NCBI GenBank assembly: GCA_905479545.1
Contig: CAJQNE010000042.1
Location: 1-6,097, forward strand
Reading direction: 5' to 3'
DNA: 6,097 bases
DNA from: an uncultured Gammaproteobacteria bacterium
GTDB taxonomy: Bacteria; Pseudomonadota; Gammaproteobacteria; CAJQNE01
The position numbers and the translations under genes were made by a program. The notes beneath the pieces are model-generated. The model was given only the letters and a program-made list of their open reading frames with translations. It made no database searches and was not told where the DNA came from. This document shows, piece by piece, positions 1 to 5,782 of the stretch. How positions within the stretch are numbered: the first letter of the stretch is position 1; the number at the start of each line of letters is the position of its first letter.

Positions 1-454
1 CACCAAGGCCCACCTCCAATACCGTGATATCCACTTCAGCTTCGGCGAAACACTCCAGCGCTGCGAGCGTCGCAAATTCAAAATAGCTCAGCGTTACCGC
101 ACTGCCATCCGCGTTAAAGCAGCGCTGCCGGGCCTGGTCAATTCTCTCGAACACGGCACACAGCACCTGCCCGGCAATTTCCTCACCATTAAGACGGATA
201 CGCTCGGTATAGCGTAATAAATGTGGTGAAGTATAAGCGCCAGTGGTTAAGCCGCCCTCACGAGCAATACGCTCGGCGAGTGCCACACAAGAGCCTTTGC
301 CGTTGGTACCAGCAACGCTAATAACCCTGCACTGCAAACCCTTAGGCCGCAGCTCATGCCAAACAGCGGCAACCCGCTGCAAACCCAAATCAATCGGATT
401 CGGGTGCAGCGTTTGCTGCCACTCTAGCCAGTCGTCGAGCGTTGTGAATCGCAC
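1..454 (-). CDS. folC: FolC, bifunctional dihydrofolate / folylpolyglutamate synthase (N-terminal part, cut by window edge)
   Basis: FolC adds glutamate to dihydropteroate and tetrahydrofolate in the cytoplasm, giving the retained polyglutamate form of folate. The first 151 codons are visible and the C-terminal part lies beyond position 1. Family motifs are present in order: LDDWLEW and IDLGLQRV near residues 6-28, the ATP-binding loop GTNGKGS at 49-55, YTSPHLLRYTERIRLNG at about 74-90, LSYFEFATLAAL at about 122-132, and LEVGLG at the cut edge. The GTG at 454 is the only ATG, GTG or TTG start between the in-frame stop at 494-496 and the conserved region, and it gives an N-terminus of normal length. 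No good Shine-Dalgarno precedes it. The gap to the htpG stop is only 28 bp with no terminator, so folC is probably co-transcribed with htpG. The identity is very secure; the start is fairly secure. Confidence 0.95.
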   Translation of the reverse strand, partial: MRFTTLDDWLEWQQTLHPNPIDLGLQRVAAVWHELRPKGLQCRVISVAGTNGKGSCVALAERIAREGGLTTGAYTSPHLLRYTERIRLNGEEIAGQVLCAVFERIDQARQRCFNADGSAVTLSYFEFATLAALECFAEAEVDITVLEVGLG

Positions 455-482
455 TGCAGTAAATCGCCCGGGTATCAGCTTA

Positions 483-2426
483 CTAAGCGGCCTTCAGCAA
501 TAACGAGTTCATGCGCTTTACAAAGCCGGTCGGGTCACTCAGCGTGCCACCTTCAGCCAGTACAGCTTGGTCAAATACCAGTTTGCACCAGTCGCCAAAC
601 TCTTCATCGCCTTGCTTGGCTTTCAAACGAGCAATCATCTCGTGGTCAGCATTGATTTCCAGGGTCGGTTTGCTCGGCGGCATGTCCTGACCCATCTGTT
701 TCATAAGCTGCTGCATATGCCGACTCATTTCGTGATCGGCCACAACCAAGCAGGCCGGCGACTCCACTAAGCGCTTCGAGGTTTTGACCGCCGCCACCTC
801 ATTTTTCAGCGCCTCTTCAATCGCTTTTAACAACTCGTCTTTGGTTTCTTCTTCCGCATCGTCTGCTTTGTCTTCGCCGGTTAGCTCCAGGCCACCCTTA
901 GCAACCGACTGCAGTGATTTACCATCAAATTCGGTGAGGTGCGATACCAGCCACTCGTCAACACGGTCCGATAACAGCAGAACTTCAATGCCCTTTTTAC
1001 GGAAAATTTCCATATGCGGGCTGGCATTCGCTGCGGTGTAACTATCAGCTACCAGATAATAAATTTTATCCTGCTCTGGCTGCATCCGTTCAATGTAGTC
1101 AGCGAGCGATACAGTTTGTGCGTCACCTTCTGCGTGAGTTGAAGCAAAGCGCAACAACTTGGCAATCTGATCTTTATTGGCCTGATCTTCAACCGGACCT
1201 TCTTTCAGCACTTCGCCGAACTGCCCCCAGAATTCCTGGTATTTTTCAGCATCGTTCTTAGCAAGCTTCTCTAGCGCGCCCAGTACTTTTTTAACCGAAC
1301 CGGAGCGAATCTGGTCGATAACGCGGTTTGACTGCAATAATTCACGTGAAACGTTCAGCGGCAGATCATTCGAATCGATCAAACCACGGACAAAGCGCAG
1401 GTAGCGCGGCATCATTTTTTCCGCGTCGTCCATAATGAACACCCGCTGCACGTACAATTTCACGCCGTGCTTGGCATCCGGCTCGAACATATCGAACGGT
1501 GCTTTACTCGGTACGTACAACAGGCTGGTGTACTCCAGCTTGCCTTCTACGCGGTTGTGGCTCCATAGCAGCGGATCAGTAAAGTCGTGGGCAACGCTTT
1601 TATAAAACTCGTTATAGTCTTCGTCTTTCAGCTCGCTCTTCGGGCGGGTCCACATGGCGGCGGCTTTGTTAACCGTTTCCCACTCAGGCACGTCCGTGAC
1701 ATCACTATCATCGGCGCTATTAGCCACCTCTGAATCATCTTCGCCCTTCGGCTCAGGCTCTGTAAGCATGCGAATCGGCAGATCGATGTGATCTGAATAG
1801 CGATTAATAATCGACTTCAGACGCCAACTATTAAGAAACTCGGTTTCGTCGTCGCGCAGATACAGAACAATTTCAGTACCACGCGGGGTTTCGCCAACTT
1901 CTTCCAGCGTGTAGTCACCCTTACCTTCCGACTCCCAACGCACGCCAGTATCAGCGGGCTGGCCAGCACGACGAGTTGTCAGCGCCACTTTATCTGCAAC
2001 AATAAAGGCCGAGTAAAAACCAACACCAAACTGACCAATCAGCTGACGGTCTTTAGCCTGATCACCACTGAGTGCTTCAAGGAATTTTTTGGTGCCGGAA
2101 CGTGCAATCGTGCCGACATTATCGATCACTTCCTGCTGCGTCATGCCAATGCCGTTGTCGCGCAACGTTAGCGTTTTCGCTTCGGCGTCAAACTCTACCT
2201 CTACCCGCAATTCGTGATCGTCTTCATATAACGCTTCATTCGACAAGCCCTCGTAGCGAAGCTTGTCGCAGGCATCCGAAGCATTAGAAACCAGCTCACG
2301 GATAAAAATTTCTTTATTCGAGTACAGCGAATGAATCATTAGCTGCAGAATTTGCTGAGTTTCAGCCTGGAAGCTATGCGTTTGCTTAGCGTCGGAATTA
2401 GTATCTGGTTTGGTTTCTGTCGTCAT
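483..2426 (-). CDS. htpG: HtpG, bacterial Hsp90 chaperone
   Basis: HtpG is the cytosolic ATP-driven Hsp90 homologue and acts as a dimer on client proteins with DnaK. The protein is complete at 647 residues, slightly longer than the usual 620-640. The N-terminal GHKL ATPase domain shows ELVSNASDA (44-52), DNGIGM (90-95) and the lid GQFGVGFYSAF (131-141). The middle domain has LNVSRELLQ (358-366), where R361 and Q365 match the arginine and glutamine that contact ATP gamma-phosphate in Hsp90. The C-terminal dimerisation domain ends in FVKRMNSLLLKAA. An acidic linker at about residues 223-249 joins the ATPase and middle domains. The start is ATG at 2426 and the stop is TAG. The 5' leader holds a small hairpin (2450-2464) and a sigma-32-like promoter upstream. 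The gene follows the rplS terminator, so it begins its own transcription unit, probably with folC. Confidence 0.98.
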   Translation of the reverse strand: MTTETKPDTNSDAKQTHSFQAETQQILQLMIHSLYSNKEIFIRELVSNASDACDKLRYEGLSNEALYEDDHELRVEVEFDAEAKTLTLRDNGIGMTQQEVIDNVGTIARSGTKKFLEALSGDQAKDRQLIGQFGVGFYSAFIVADKVALTTRRAGQPADTGVRWESEGKGDYTLEEVGETPRGTEIVLYLRDDETEFLNSWRLKSIINRYSDHIDLPIRMLTEPEPKGEDDSEVANSADDSDVTDVPEWETVNKAAAMWTRPKSELKDEDYNEFYKSVAHDFTDPLLWSHNRVEGKLEYTSLLYVPSKAPFDMFEPDAKHGVKLYVQRVFIMDDAEKMMPRYLRFVRGLIDSNDLPLNVSRELLQSNRVIDQIRSGSVKKVLGALEKLAKNDAEKYQEFWGQFGEVLKEGPVEDQANKDQIAKLLRFASTHAEGDAQTVSLADYIERMQPEQDKIYYLVADSYTAANASPHMEIFRKKGIEVLLLSDRVDEWLVSHLTEFDGKSLQSVAKGGLELTGEDKADDAEEETKDELLKAIEEALKNEVAAVKTSKRLVESPACLVVADHEMSRHMQQLMKQMGQDMPPSKPTLEINADHEMIARLKAKQGDEEFGDWCKLVFDQAVLAEGGTLSDPTGFVKRMNSLLLKAA

Positions 2427-2486
2427 AAATCACTGCTTATCTTAATCGTTGCGGCAACGCCGCAGGATGAAAAATGGTTGTTATCG

Positions 2487-2515
2487 ATATAGGGCTCCGC
2501 CGATCATCTTTCAAG
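2487..2515 (-). promoter_or_regulatory. Sigma-32 (heat-shock) type promoter of htpG
   Basis: On the minus strand the -35 element CTTGAA (2515-2510, followed by a further A) is separated by 15 bp from the -10 element CCCTATAT (2494-2487). The known sigma-32 consensus is CTTGAA, then 13-15 bp, then CCCCATnT, so only one position departs clearly. Transcription would start near 2480, giving a leader of roughly 55 nt before the htpG ATG. htpG belongs to the sigma-32 regulon in Escherichia coli, which fits. The match is seen in the sequence; activity is inferred. Confidence 0.82.
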
Positions 2516-2537
2516 ACCAAAGGAACTAAACGGCCAC

Positions 2538-2575
2538 AAAAAAAGCGACGCCTGCCAGTGCAGAGCGTCGCTTTT
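2538..2575 (-). terminator. Rho-independent terminator after rplS
   Basis: An 11-bp perfect stem (2565-2575 pairing with 2541-2551) with a 13-nt loop is followed on the minus strand by a run of seven T (2544-2538). The GC-rich core GCGTCGC sits directly before the T run. It lies 28 bp after the rplS stop and closes the rpsP-rimM-trmD-rplS operon. On the plus strand there is no comparable T run beyond the short TTTT of the stem. Confidence 0.93.
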
Positions 2576-2603
2576 CGCTTAGAGCGCTTGGTTAGAACCA
2601 AAC

Positions 2604-2969
2604 TTACTTCTTAGCAACCAGCTTTTCTTTAATACGTGCAGAACGGCCAGAACGGTCGCGCAGGTAGTAAAGCTTGGCGCGACGTACTGCACCGCGACGC
2701 TTCAGTTCAATCTCTGCAACCATTGGGCTGTAAGTCTGGAATACGCGCTCAACACCTTCGCCATGCGATATTTTACGCACAGTAAACGCTGAATTAAGGC
2801 CACGATTACGCTTAGCAATAACTACGCCCTCGTATGCCTGAAGGCGCTCGCGAGCACCCTCTTTAACGCGAACCTGAACCACTACGGTATCACCGGGGCC
2901 AAACTCGGGAATTTTTTTGTTAAGAGCTTCAACTTGCTCTAGTTCTAATTGGCGAACGATGTTCGTCAT
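2604..2969 (-). CDS. rplS: 50S ribosomal protein L19
   Basis: L19 sits at the 30S-50S interface of the ribosome. The 121-residue protein carries the family signatures FGPGDTVVVQVRVKEG, RLQAYEGVVIAKRNRGL, SAFTVRKISHGEGVERVFQTYSP and KRRGAVRRAKLYYLRDRSG, and ends in KEKLVAKK. The open frame extends upstream to 2987 through TTG and ATG codons. The ATG at 2969 is preferred because it yields the standard N-terminus MTNIVRQLE and has a Shine-Dalgarno AGG about 8 nt upstream. The N-terminal helix (LEQVEALNKKIPEF) is a few residues longer than in E. coli (115 aa). The gene is last in the operon, 51 bp after trmD, and is followed by an intrinsic terminator. Confidence 0.97.
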   Translation of the reverse strand: MTNIVRQLELEQVEALNKKIPEFGPGDTVVVQVRVKEGARERLQAYEGVVIAKRNRGLNSAFTVRKISHGEGVERVFQTYSPMVAEIELKRRGAVRRAKLYYLRDRSGRSARIKEKLVAKK

Positions 2970-2974
2970 AACTT

Positions 2975-2980
2975 CTACCT
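2975..2980 (-). promoter_or_regulatory. Ribosome binding site that fixes the rplS start
   Basis: The minus strand reads AGGTAG just before the ATG at 2969, with AGG about 8 nt from the start. An upstream in-frame ATG at 2984 would place this site inside the coding region, so the downstream ATG is favoured. Confidence 0.65.
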
Positions 2981-3020
2981 GCATCAATAACTAATATTTC
3001 ACGTTGCCAGAGGCTGTTGG

Positions 3021-3788
3021 CTACTCAGCGGGCCCTTGGGCCGCCTGCCATTCGCGTAGTAACACCTGTTCCTGCTTATTTAGCTCACGATCAGCCAACA
3101 AATCCGGCCGTCGTTCACTGGTTCGCCCTAACGATTGCTGTAATCGCCATTGCTGAATTTTTTTGTGGTCGCCCGACATCAAAACCGCCGGCACCTTCAG
3201 TTCGCCATCTTCACCGACCGCTTCCGGCCGACTGTAGTGCGGGCAATCCAACAACCCATCACTAAACGAGTCCTGCTCTGCTGAGTCAATATTGCCAAGC
3301 GCACCCGGCAATAATCGAATCATCGTATCCATCATCACCATCGCCGGTAACTCACCGCCGCTGGTTACGAAGTCGCCAATTGATATCTCTCTATCAACCC
3401 GCGACTCAATCAATCGCTCATCGACACCTTCATAGCGCCCAGCCAGCAGTGTTACCTGCTCAAACTGGCCTAACTCCGCCGCAAGCTGCTGATTCCAGCG
3501 CTCGCCCTGCGGACTCAGATAAAGAACCGGTCCGGCTTTTTTTCCGCTGCTTTCTACATCTTCAGCAATCGCATCCAACGTCTTCGCCAACGGCTCGTAC
3601 AACATAACCATGCCGGGGCCACCGCCGTACGAGCGGTCGTCCACAGTGCGGTGCTTGTCGCTCGCAAACTCTCGCGGGTTCCAGCACTTCGCAGTGGCAA
3701 TGCCATTCCGACAAGCTCTGCCGGTTACACCTTGCTCAGTAACAGCAGAAAACATCTCTGGCATTACCGTTAAAATATCAAACCTCAT
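3021..3788 (-). CDS. trmD: TrmD, tRNA (guanine-N1-)-methyltransferase
   Basis: TrmD transfers a methyl group from S-adenosylmethionine to N1 of G37 in tRNAs reading CNN codons, preventing +1 frameshifts. The protein is 255 residues, the same as E. coli TrmD, starting at ATG 3788 (MRFDILTVMPEMF). The SPOUT trefoil-knot motifs are visible: SYGGGPGMVM (53-62), LYLSPQGERW (89-98), LLAGRYEGVDERLI (114-127), SIGDFVTSGGELPAM (136-150) and IDSAEQDSF (167-175), with D173 matching the catalytic aspartate and R158 a conserved arginine. The C-terminal domain has LDCPHYSRP and VLMSGDHKKIQQWR. The frame is open upstream to 3890, but that part overlaps rimM and is not family-like. The gap to rimM is 23 bp with only a weak Shine-Dalgarno, so translational coupling is plausible. 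Confidence 0.98.
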   Translation of the reverse strand: MRFDILTVMPEMFSAVTEQGVTGRACRNGIATAKCWNPREFASDKHRTVDDRSYGGGPGMVMLYEPLAKTLDAIAEDVESSGKKAGPVLYLSPQGERWNQQLAAELGQFEQVTLLAGRYEGVDERLIESRVDREISIGDFVTSGGELPAMVMMDTMIRLLPGALGNIDSAEQDSFSDGLLDCPHYSRPEAVGEDGELKVPAVLMSGDHKKIQQWRLQQSLGRTSERRPDLLADRELNKQEQVLLREWQAAQGPAE

Positions 3789-3811
3789 CAAAGCTGCCGC
3801 TGTTCGGGGCG

Positions 3812-4348
3812 CTAAAAATCGGCATCCCAGTCCACCGTTATCAAACCGGTTTCCAGGTCTACATCGGTCACGTAGGTATCCAGCACCCAAGGAATCAACT
3901 GAGGTTCAGCCTTCTTCCCGACCACTTCATTAGCAACCACCAGCACATCGTTCGAACCGGTTTCCAACATTTTTTCAACGACACCAAGCCGTTCGCCAGC
4001 GACGTTCTTAACCGCCAAACCAATCAGATCAGTCCAGTAGTACTCACCTTTGCGTAGCTTAGGTATGCAGCTCATCGGTACCGCAATTTCAGCACCGATT
4101 AACACCTGAGCCTGATCAGGGTCATTAAACCCGTCAATCTGAGCCACCACTGTCTTACCTTGGCGGCGGCCCGAAACTAATTCCACATCGCGCCACACGC
4201 CGTTTTGGCAGAGCTTCCACGGCTTGTAGCGCGCTATGTTTTCCATAGGGTCAGTGTTCGAATACACCTTCACCCAACCCTTAACACCAAACACCCCATT
4301 AATAGCGCCAGCATTAAGCCAGCCCTCAGGCGCGGTGGTTTGGGTTAT
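3812..4348 (-). CDS. rimM: RimM, 16S rRNA processing / 30S maturation factor, non-standard start
   Basis: RimM binds S19 and assists maturation of the 30S head. The N-terminal domain (VFGVKGWVKVYSNTDPMENI, YKPWKL) and the C-terminal PRC-barrel (GEYYWTDLIGLAV, LETGSNDVLVV, LIPWV, ITVDWDADF) are clear. The first ATG, GTG or TTG in frame is GTG at 4294, which gives 160 residues and removes the first conserved strand. Reading upstream, codons from about 4348 to 4295 still encode family-like sequence (TAPEGWLNAGAING then VFGVKGW), so the true N-terminus is probably upstream. The only candidates there are rare starts: ATA at 4348 (178 residues) or CTG at 4357, just after the rpsP stop at 4359-4361. 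I give 4348 as a best guess. A damaged start rescued by coupling to rpsP is an alternative. Identity is secure; the start is not. Confidence 0.9.
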   Translation of the reverse strand: MTQTTAPEGWLNAGAINGVFGVKGWVKVYSNTDPMENIARYKPWKLCQNGVWRDVELVSGRRQGKTVVAQIDGFNDPDQAQVLIGAEIAVPMSCIPKLRKGEYYWTDLIGLAVKNVAGERLGVVEKMLETGSNDVLVVANEVVGKKAEPQLIPWVLDTYVTDVDLETGLITVDWDADF

Positions 4349-4358
4349 TTGCTTCAGC

Positions 4359-4670
4359 TTAAGCTGCCGCTGCTTCTTCTTTGGCAGCAGGCTTTTCAGC
4401 TGCAGGAGCGGCCGGCGCTTCAGCAGCAGCTTTACGAGCCAGCTTAACCAGGTTTTGAACGCGGTCAGAAATCTGTGCGCCCTTAGCTACCCATGCATCA
4501 ACCGCATCAAGGTCTAAACGAAGACGTTCTTCGCCGCCTTTAGCACGCGGGTTAAAGAAGCCCAAACGTTCAATGTAACGGCCGTCACGTGGGTTACGGC
4601 TGTCGGTAGCAACAACGTGATAGAAAGGGCGTTTTTTGGCGCCGCCACGGGCTAGTCGAATTTTTACCAT
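4359..4670 (-). CDS. rpsP: 30S ribosomal protein S16
   Basis: S16 is an early-binding protein of the 30S body. The ATG at 4670 gives MVKIRLARGGAKKRPFYHVVATDSRNPRDGRYIERLGFFNP, which is the family signature, followed by DAVDAWVAKGAQISDRVQNLV near residues 55-75. The conserved core matches the usual length of about 80 residues. A further tail of about 22 residues is almost entirely alanine, proline, glutamate and lysine, ending EEAAAA, and is probably disordered; such tails occur in several proteobacterial S16 proteins. A weak purine stretch (TAAGAG) lies about 10 nt upstream of the start. It is the first gene of the operon, with a promoter about 110-130 bp upstream. Confidence 0.97.
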   Translation of the reverse strand: MVKIRLARGGAKKRPFYHVVATDSRNPRDGRYIERLGFFNPRAKGGEERLRLDLDAVDAWVAKGAQISDRVQNLVKLARKAAAEAPAAPAAEKPAAKEEAAAA

Positions 4671-4776
4671 GTTGTAACTACTCTTAATATTGGGAAGACT
4701 GTTCAGCAGCCTAATTTTTCAGAATCATTCAGAGCGGTCAGCCAGTTGAGCGACACTGCCCTGAAAAGAGCGCGGG

Positions 4777-4804
4777 ATTGTACGCGAGTTTCTGGAAAAG
4801 TGAA
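4777..4804 (-). promoter_or_regulatory. Probable sigma-70 promoter of the rpsP-rimM-trmD-rplS operon
   Basis: On the minus strand a -10 hexamer TACAAT (4782-4777, 5 of 6 to consensus) is preceded after 16 bp by TTCACT (4804-4799, 4 of 6 to TTGACA). The start would fall near 4770, giving a leader of about 100 nt before rpsP. A local promoter would be needed if the 1.1-kb spacer prevents read-through from ffh. This rests on sequence resemblance only. Confidence 0.5.
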
Positions 4805-4901
4805 GGTTCTGCAGTGAGTTAGAATGGGTTTTGACCGTTTTTGACGGATTCGCGAGACGAACCCCATACTTAAAACAAGCTAGCCATCTTTCGCTTTGCG
4901 C

Positions 4902-4926
4902 AAAACAGGCAAGTTCTGCCGGTTTT
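4902..4926. terminator. Terminator-like hairpin between the repeat element and the rpsP promoter
   Basis: AAAAC (4902-4906) pairs with GTTTT (4922-4926) and GGCA (4908-4911) with TGCC (4917-4920), with one mismatch and a 5-nt loop. T runs follow on both strands, so it could act in either direction. The stem is short, and this is a modest prediction. Confidence 0.3.
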
Positions 4927-4961
4927 TCGAGTTGCCGAATGGCGAGTTAACGGTCTGGCAC

Positions 4962-4981
4962 TCGCTGCCGCTCGCCTAACG
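4962..4981 (+). repeat. Left terminal inverted repeat of the element (20 bp)
   Basis: Sequence TCGCTGCCGCTCGCCTAACG. Its exact reverse complement lies at 5783-5802. It marks the outer edge of recognisable symmetry on the rpsP side. Confidence 0.9.
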
Positions 4982-5005
4982 GCGTTTTACGTCGCAGCAT
5001 AGCTT

Positions 5006-5054
5006 TCGCCCTTGTGGGCGAGTTCATTTTTTTGCTACACAAAAAAAAAGGAAC
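5006..5054 (+). terminator. Hairpin plus T run at the left end of the element (terminator-like on plus strand)
   Basis: TCGCCC (5006-5011) pairs with GGGCGA (5016-5021) around a TTGT loop, and seven T follow at 5027-5033. The T run can itself pair with the A9 run at 5041-5049, flanked by GTTC (5022-5025) and GAAC (5051-5054). The arrangement resembles an intrinsic terminator for transcripts entering the element from the left, although the T run begins 5 nt after the stem. Confidence 0.4.
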
Positions 5055-5160
5055 CAAATAAAGCGCGCCCAATTTAGCCACGGCAACTGATACGCTGGCT
5101 CATTAGAAGCCTTATTCGCGAGAGACATCGAGGGCTTAAACCATCCGTGGTACTTGGAAC
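5055..5160. other. Left-half-only block of the element
   Basis: This block has no counterpart in the right half. It can fold weakly: CCACGG (5078-5083) pairs with CCGTGG (5145-5150), enclosing AAGCC (5107-5111) with GGCTT (5133-5137). No family-like coding sequence is visible. It is either an insertion in the left unit or a loss from the right one. Confidence 0.35.
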
Positions 5161-5164
5161 CAGC

Positions 5165-5182
5165 CACGCCATCCATGGCGTG
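5165..5182 (+). repeat. Hairpin with ATCCAT loop
   Basis: CACGCC pairs with GGCGTG around ATCCAT; the pairing can continue to an 8-bp stem with a CC loop. It shares the TCC loop core with other hairpins of the element and has no partner in the right half. Confidence 0.7.
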
Positions 5183-5197
5183 TCGTTCACCGAGCTG

Positions 5198-5219
5198 CGT
5201 TATGCCTTCGGGCATAACG
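5198..5219 (+). repeat. 9-bp hairpin with C(UUCG)G tetraloop
   Basis: CGTTATGCC (5198-5206) pairs with GGCATAACG (5211-5219) around TTCG. As plus-strand RNA this is the extra-stable cUUCGg tetraloop. The shorter right-half counterpart (5677-5685) carries the same loop on the minus strand. Confidence 0.8.
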
Positions 5220-5260
5220 GTCACGCTTCACCCCAGTGCTGCTCAGATTGTCGGGGTTGT

Positions 5261-5307
5261 CATACGAGGCTTCCTGCCTCGTATGCCGATGCCGGACGTC
5301 CTGTCCG
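5261..5307 (+). repeat. Left tandem hairpins (10-bp and 5-bp stems, TTCCT and GTCCT loops)
   Basis: CATACGAGGC (5261-5270) pairs with GCCTCGTATG (5276-5285) around TTCCT. CGGAC (5293-5297) pairs with GTCCG (5303-5307) around GTCCT. The right half has the same two hairpins with compensated base-pair changes. Confidence 0.9.
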
Positions 5308-5426
5308 TCACCCTTCGGGCCTCTTCCGAAAATCTTCCGCGGCTCGGCGGCACATATGGGATTTACTACTCGGGCTCGTCGCTGCGCAACATCGCCTCTT
5401 GTTCAAAGCTTTTCTGGCATCCTATT

Positions 5427-5480
5427 GTAGGGCGGGCTTTAGCCTGCCTTGGATAATGGCAGGCTAAAGCCCGCCCGACA
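5427..5480. repeat. REP-like inverted pair (BIME-type) at the apex of the element
   Basis: A GTAG foot (5427-5430) is followed by GGCGGGCTTTAGCCTGCC (5431-5448), itself a short imperfect palindrome. After a 9-nt spacer its exact reverse complement lies at 5458-5475; with one more pair the arms are 19 bp. GTAG plus an imperfect palindrome is the known layout of REP sequences mobilised by REP-associated Y1 transposases (RAYTs), and inverted pairs are the known BIME layout. The right foot reads CGAC rather than CTAC. No transposase gene is in the window. Confidence 0.75.
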
Positions 5481-5597
5481 GAAAGCCAGGTGTAATCTAG
5501 GACAACAGCGATGTTGCGTAGCAACGAGCCTGCTAGAAACGCCGTCTGGAATCGCCGAGCCGCGGAAGATTTTTGAGATTAGGCCCCGAAGGGGTGA

Positions 5598-5649
5598 CGC
5601 ACAAGGATGTGCGGCATTCGCATACAGGGCAGGACGCCCTGTATGCGAA
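5598..5649 (-). repeat. Right tandem hairpins, counterparts of 5261-5307
   Basis: CATACAGGGC (5621-5630) pairs with GCCCTGTATG (5636-5645), extended by four pairs to a 14-bp stem (5617-5649); its minus-strand loop is GTCCT. CGCAC pairs with GTGCG at 5598-5613, with minus-strand loop ATCCTT. Order, linkers and loops mirror the left half. Confidence 0.9.
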
Positions 5650-5712
5650 CCCTCAAAAATCTGAGCAGTGAGGGAACCCGAAGGGCGATACAGCCGTTAG
5701 GGATTTTTTGAT

Positions 5713-5757
5713 TCCTTTTTGATCCTTCAAAAAGGACACTCGCCCAACATAGGGCGA
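5713..5757 (-). terminator. Right-end hairpins of the element, possible ffh terminator
   Basis: Reading on the minus strand from ffh, TCGCCC (5757-5752) pairs with GGGCGA (5745-5740), and after 4-7 nt a CTTTTTG tract begins that forms a second hairpin (5713-5721 with 5728-5736, 9 bp). A stem followed by a T tract resembles an intrinsic terminator about 70 bp after the ffh stop. The T tract is short and distant, so efficiency is doubtful. Confidence 0.35.
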
Positions 5758-5782
5758 AACCGATGCTCAGATGTAATGACTT

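Larger units (their letters stand above)
4671..4961. other. rpsP leader and upstream spacer
   Basis: This 291-bp stretch holds the proposed rpsP promoter (4777-4804), a leader of roughly 100 nt, and a terminator-like hairpin (4902-4926). I see no coding region with family features. A short repeated motif GTCAAAA occurs twice on the minus strand near 4832-4848; I assign it no function. Confidence 0.5.

Noticed and set aside
243..503. Plus-strand open frame opposite folC
   Set aside because: It lies antisense to clear FolC coding sequence and has no recognisable domain; the same applies to plus-strand frames opposite htpG, trmD, rimM and rpsP.
3789..3890. Upstream extension of the trmD frame to 3890
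   Set aside because: The extra 34 residues overlap rimM and do not resemble TrmD, whose usual N-terminus begins at the ATG at 3788.
4841..4870. Plus-strand promoter-like TTGACG, 18 bp, CATACT
   Set aside because: The -10 match is only 4 of 6 and no plus-strand gene lies downstream; it may be chance.
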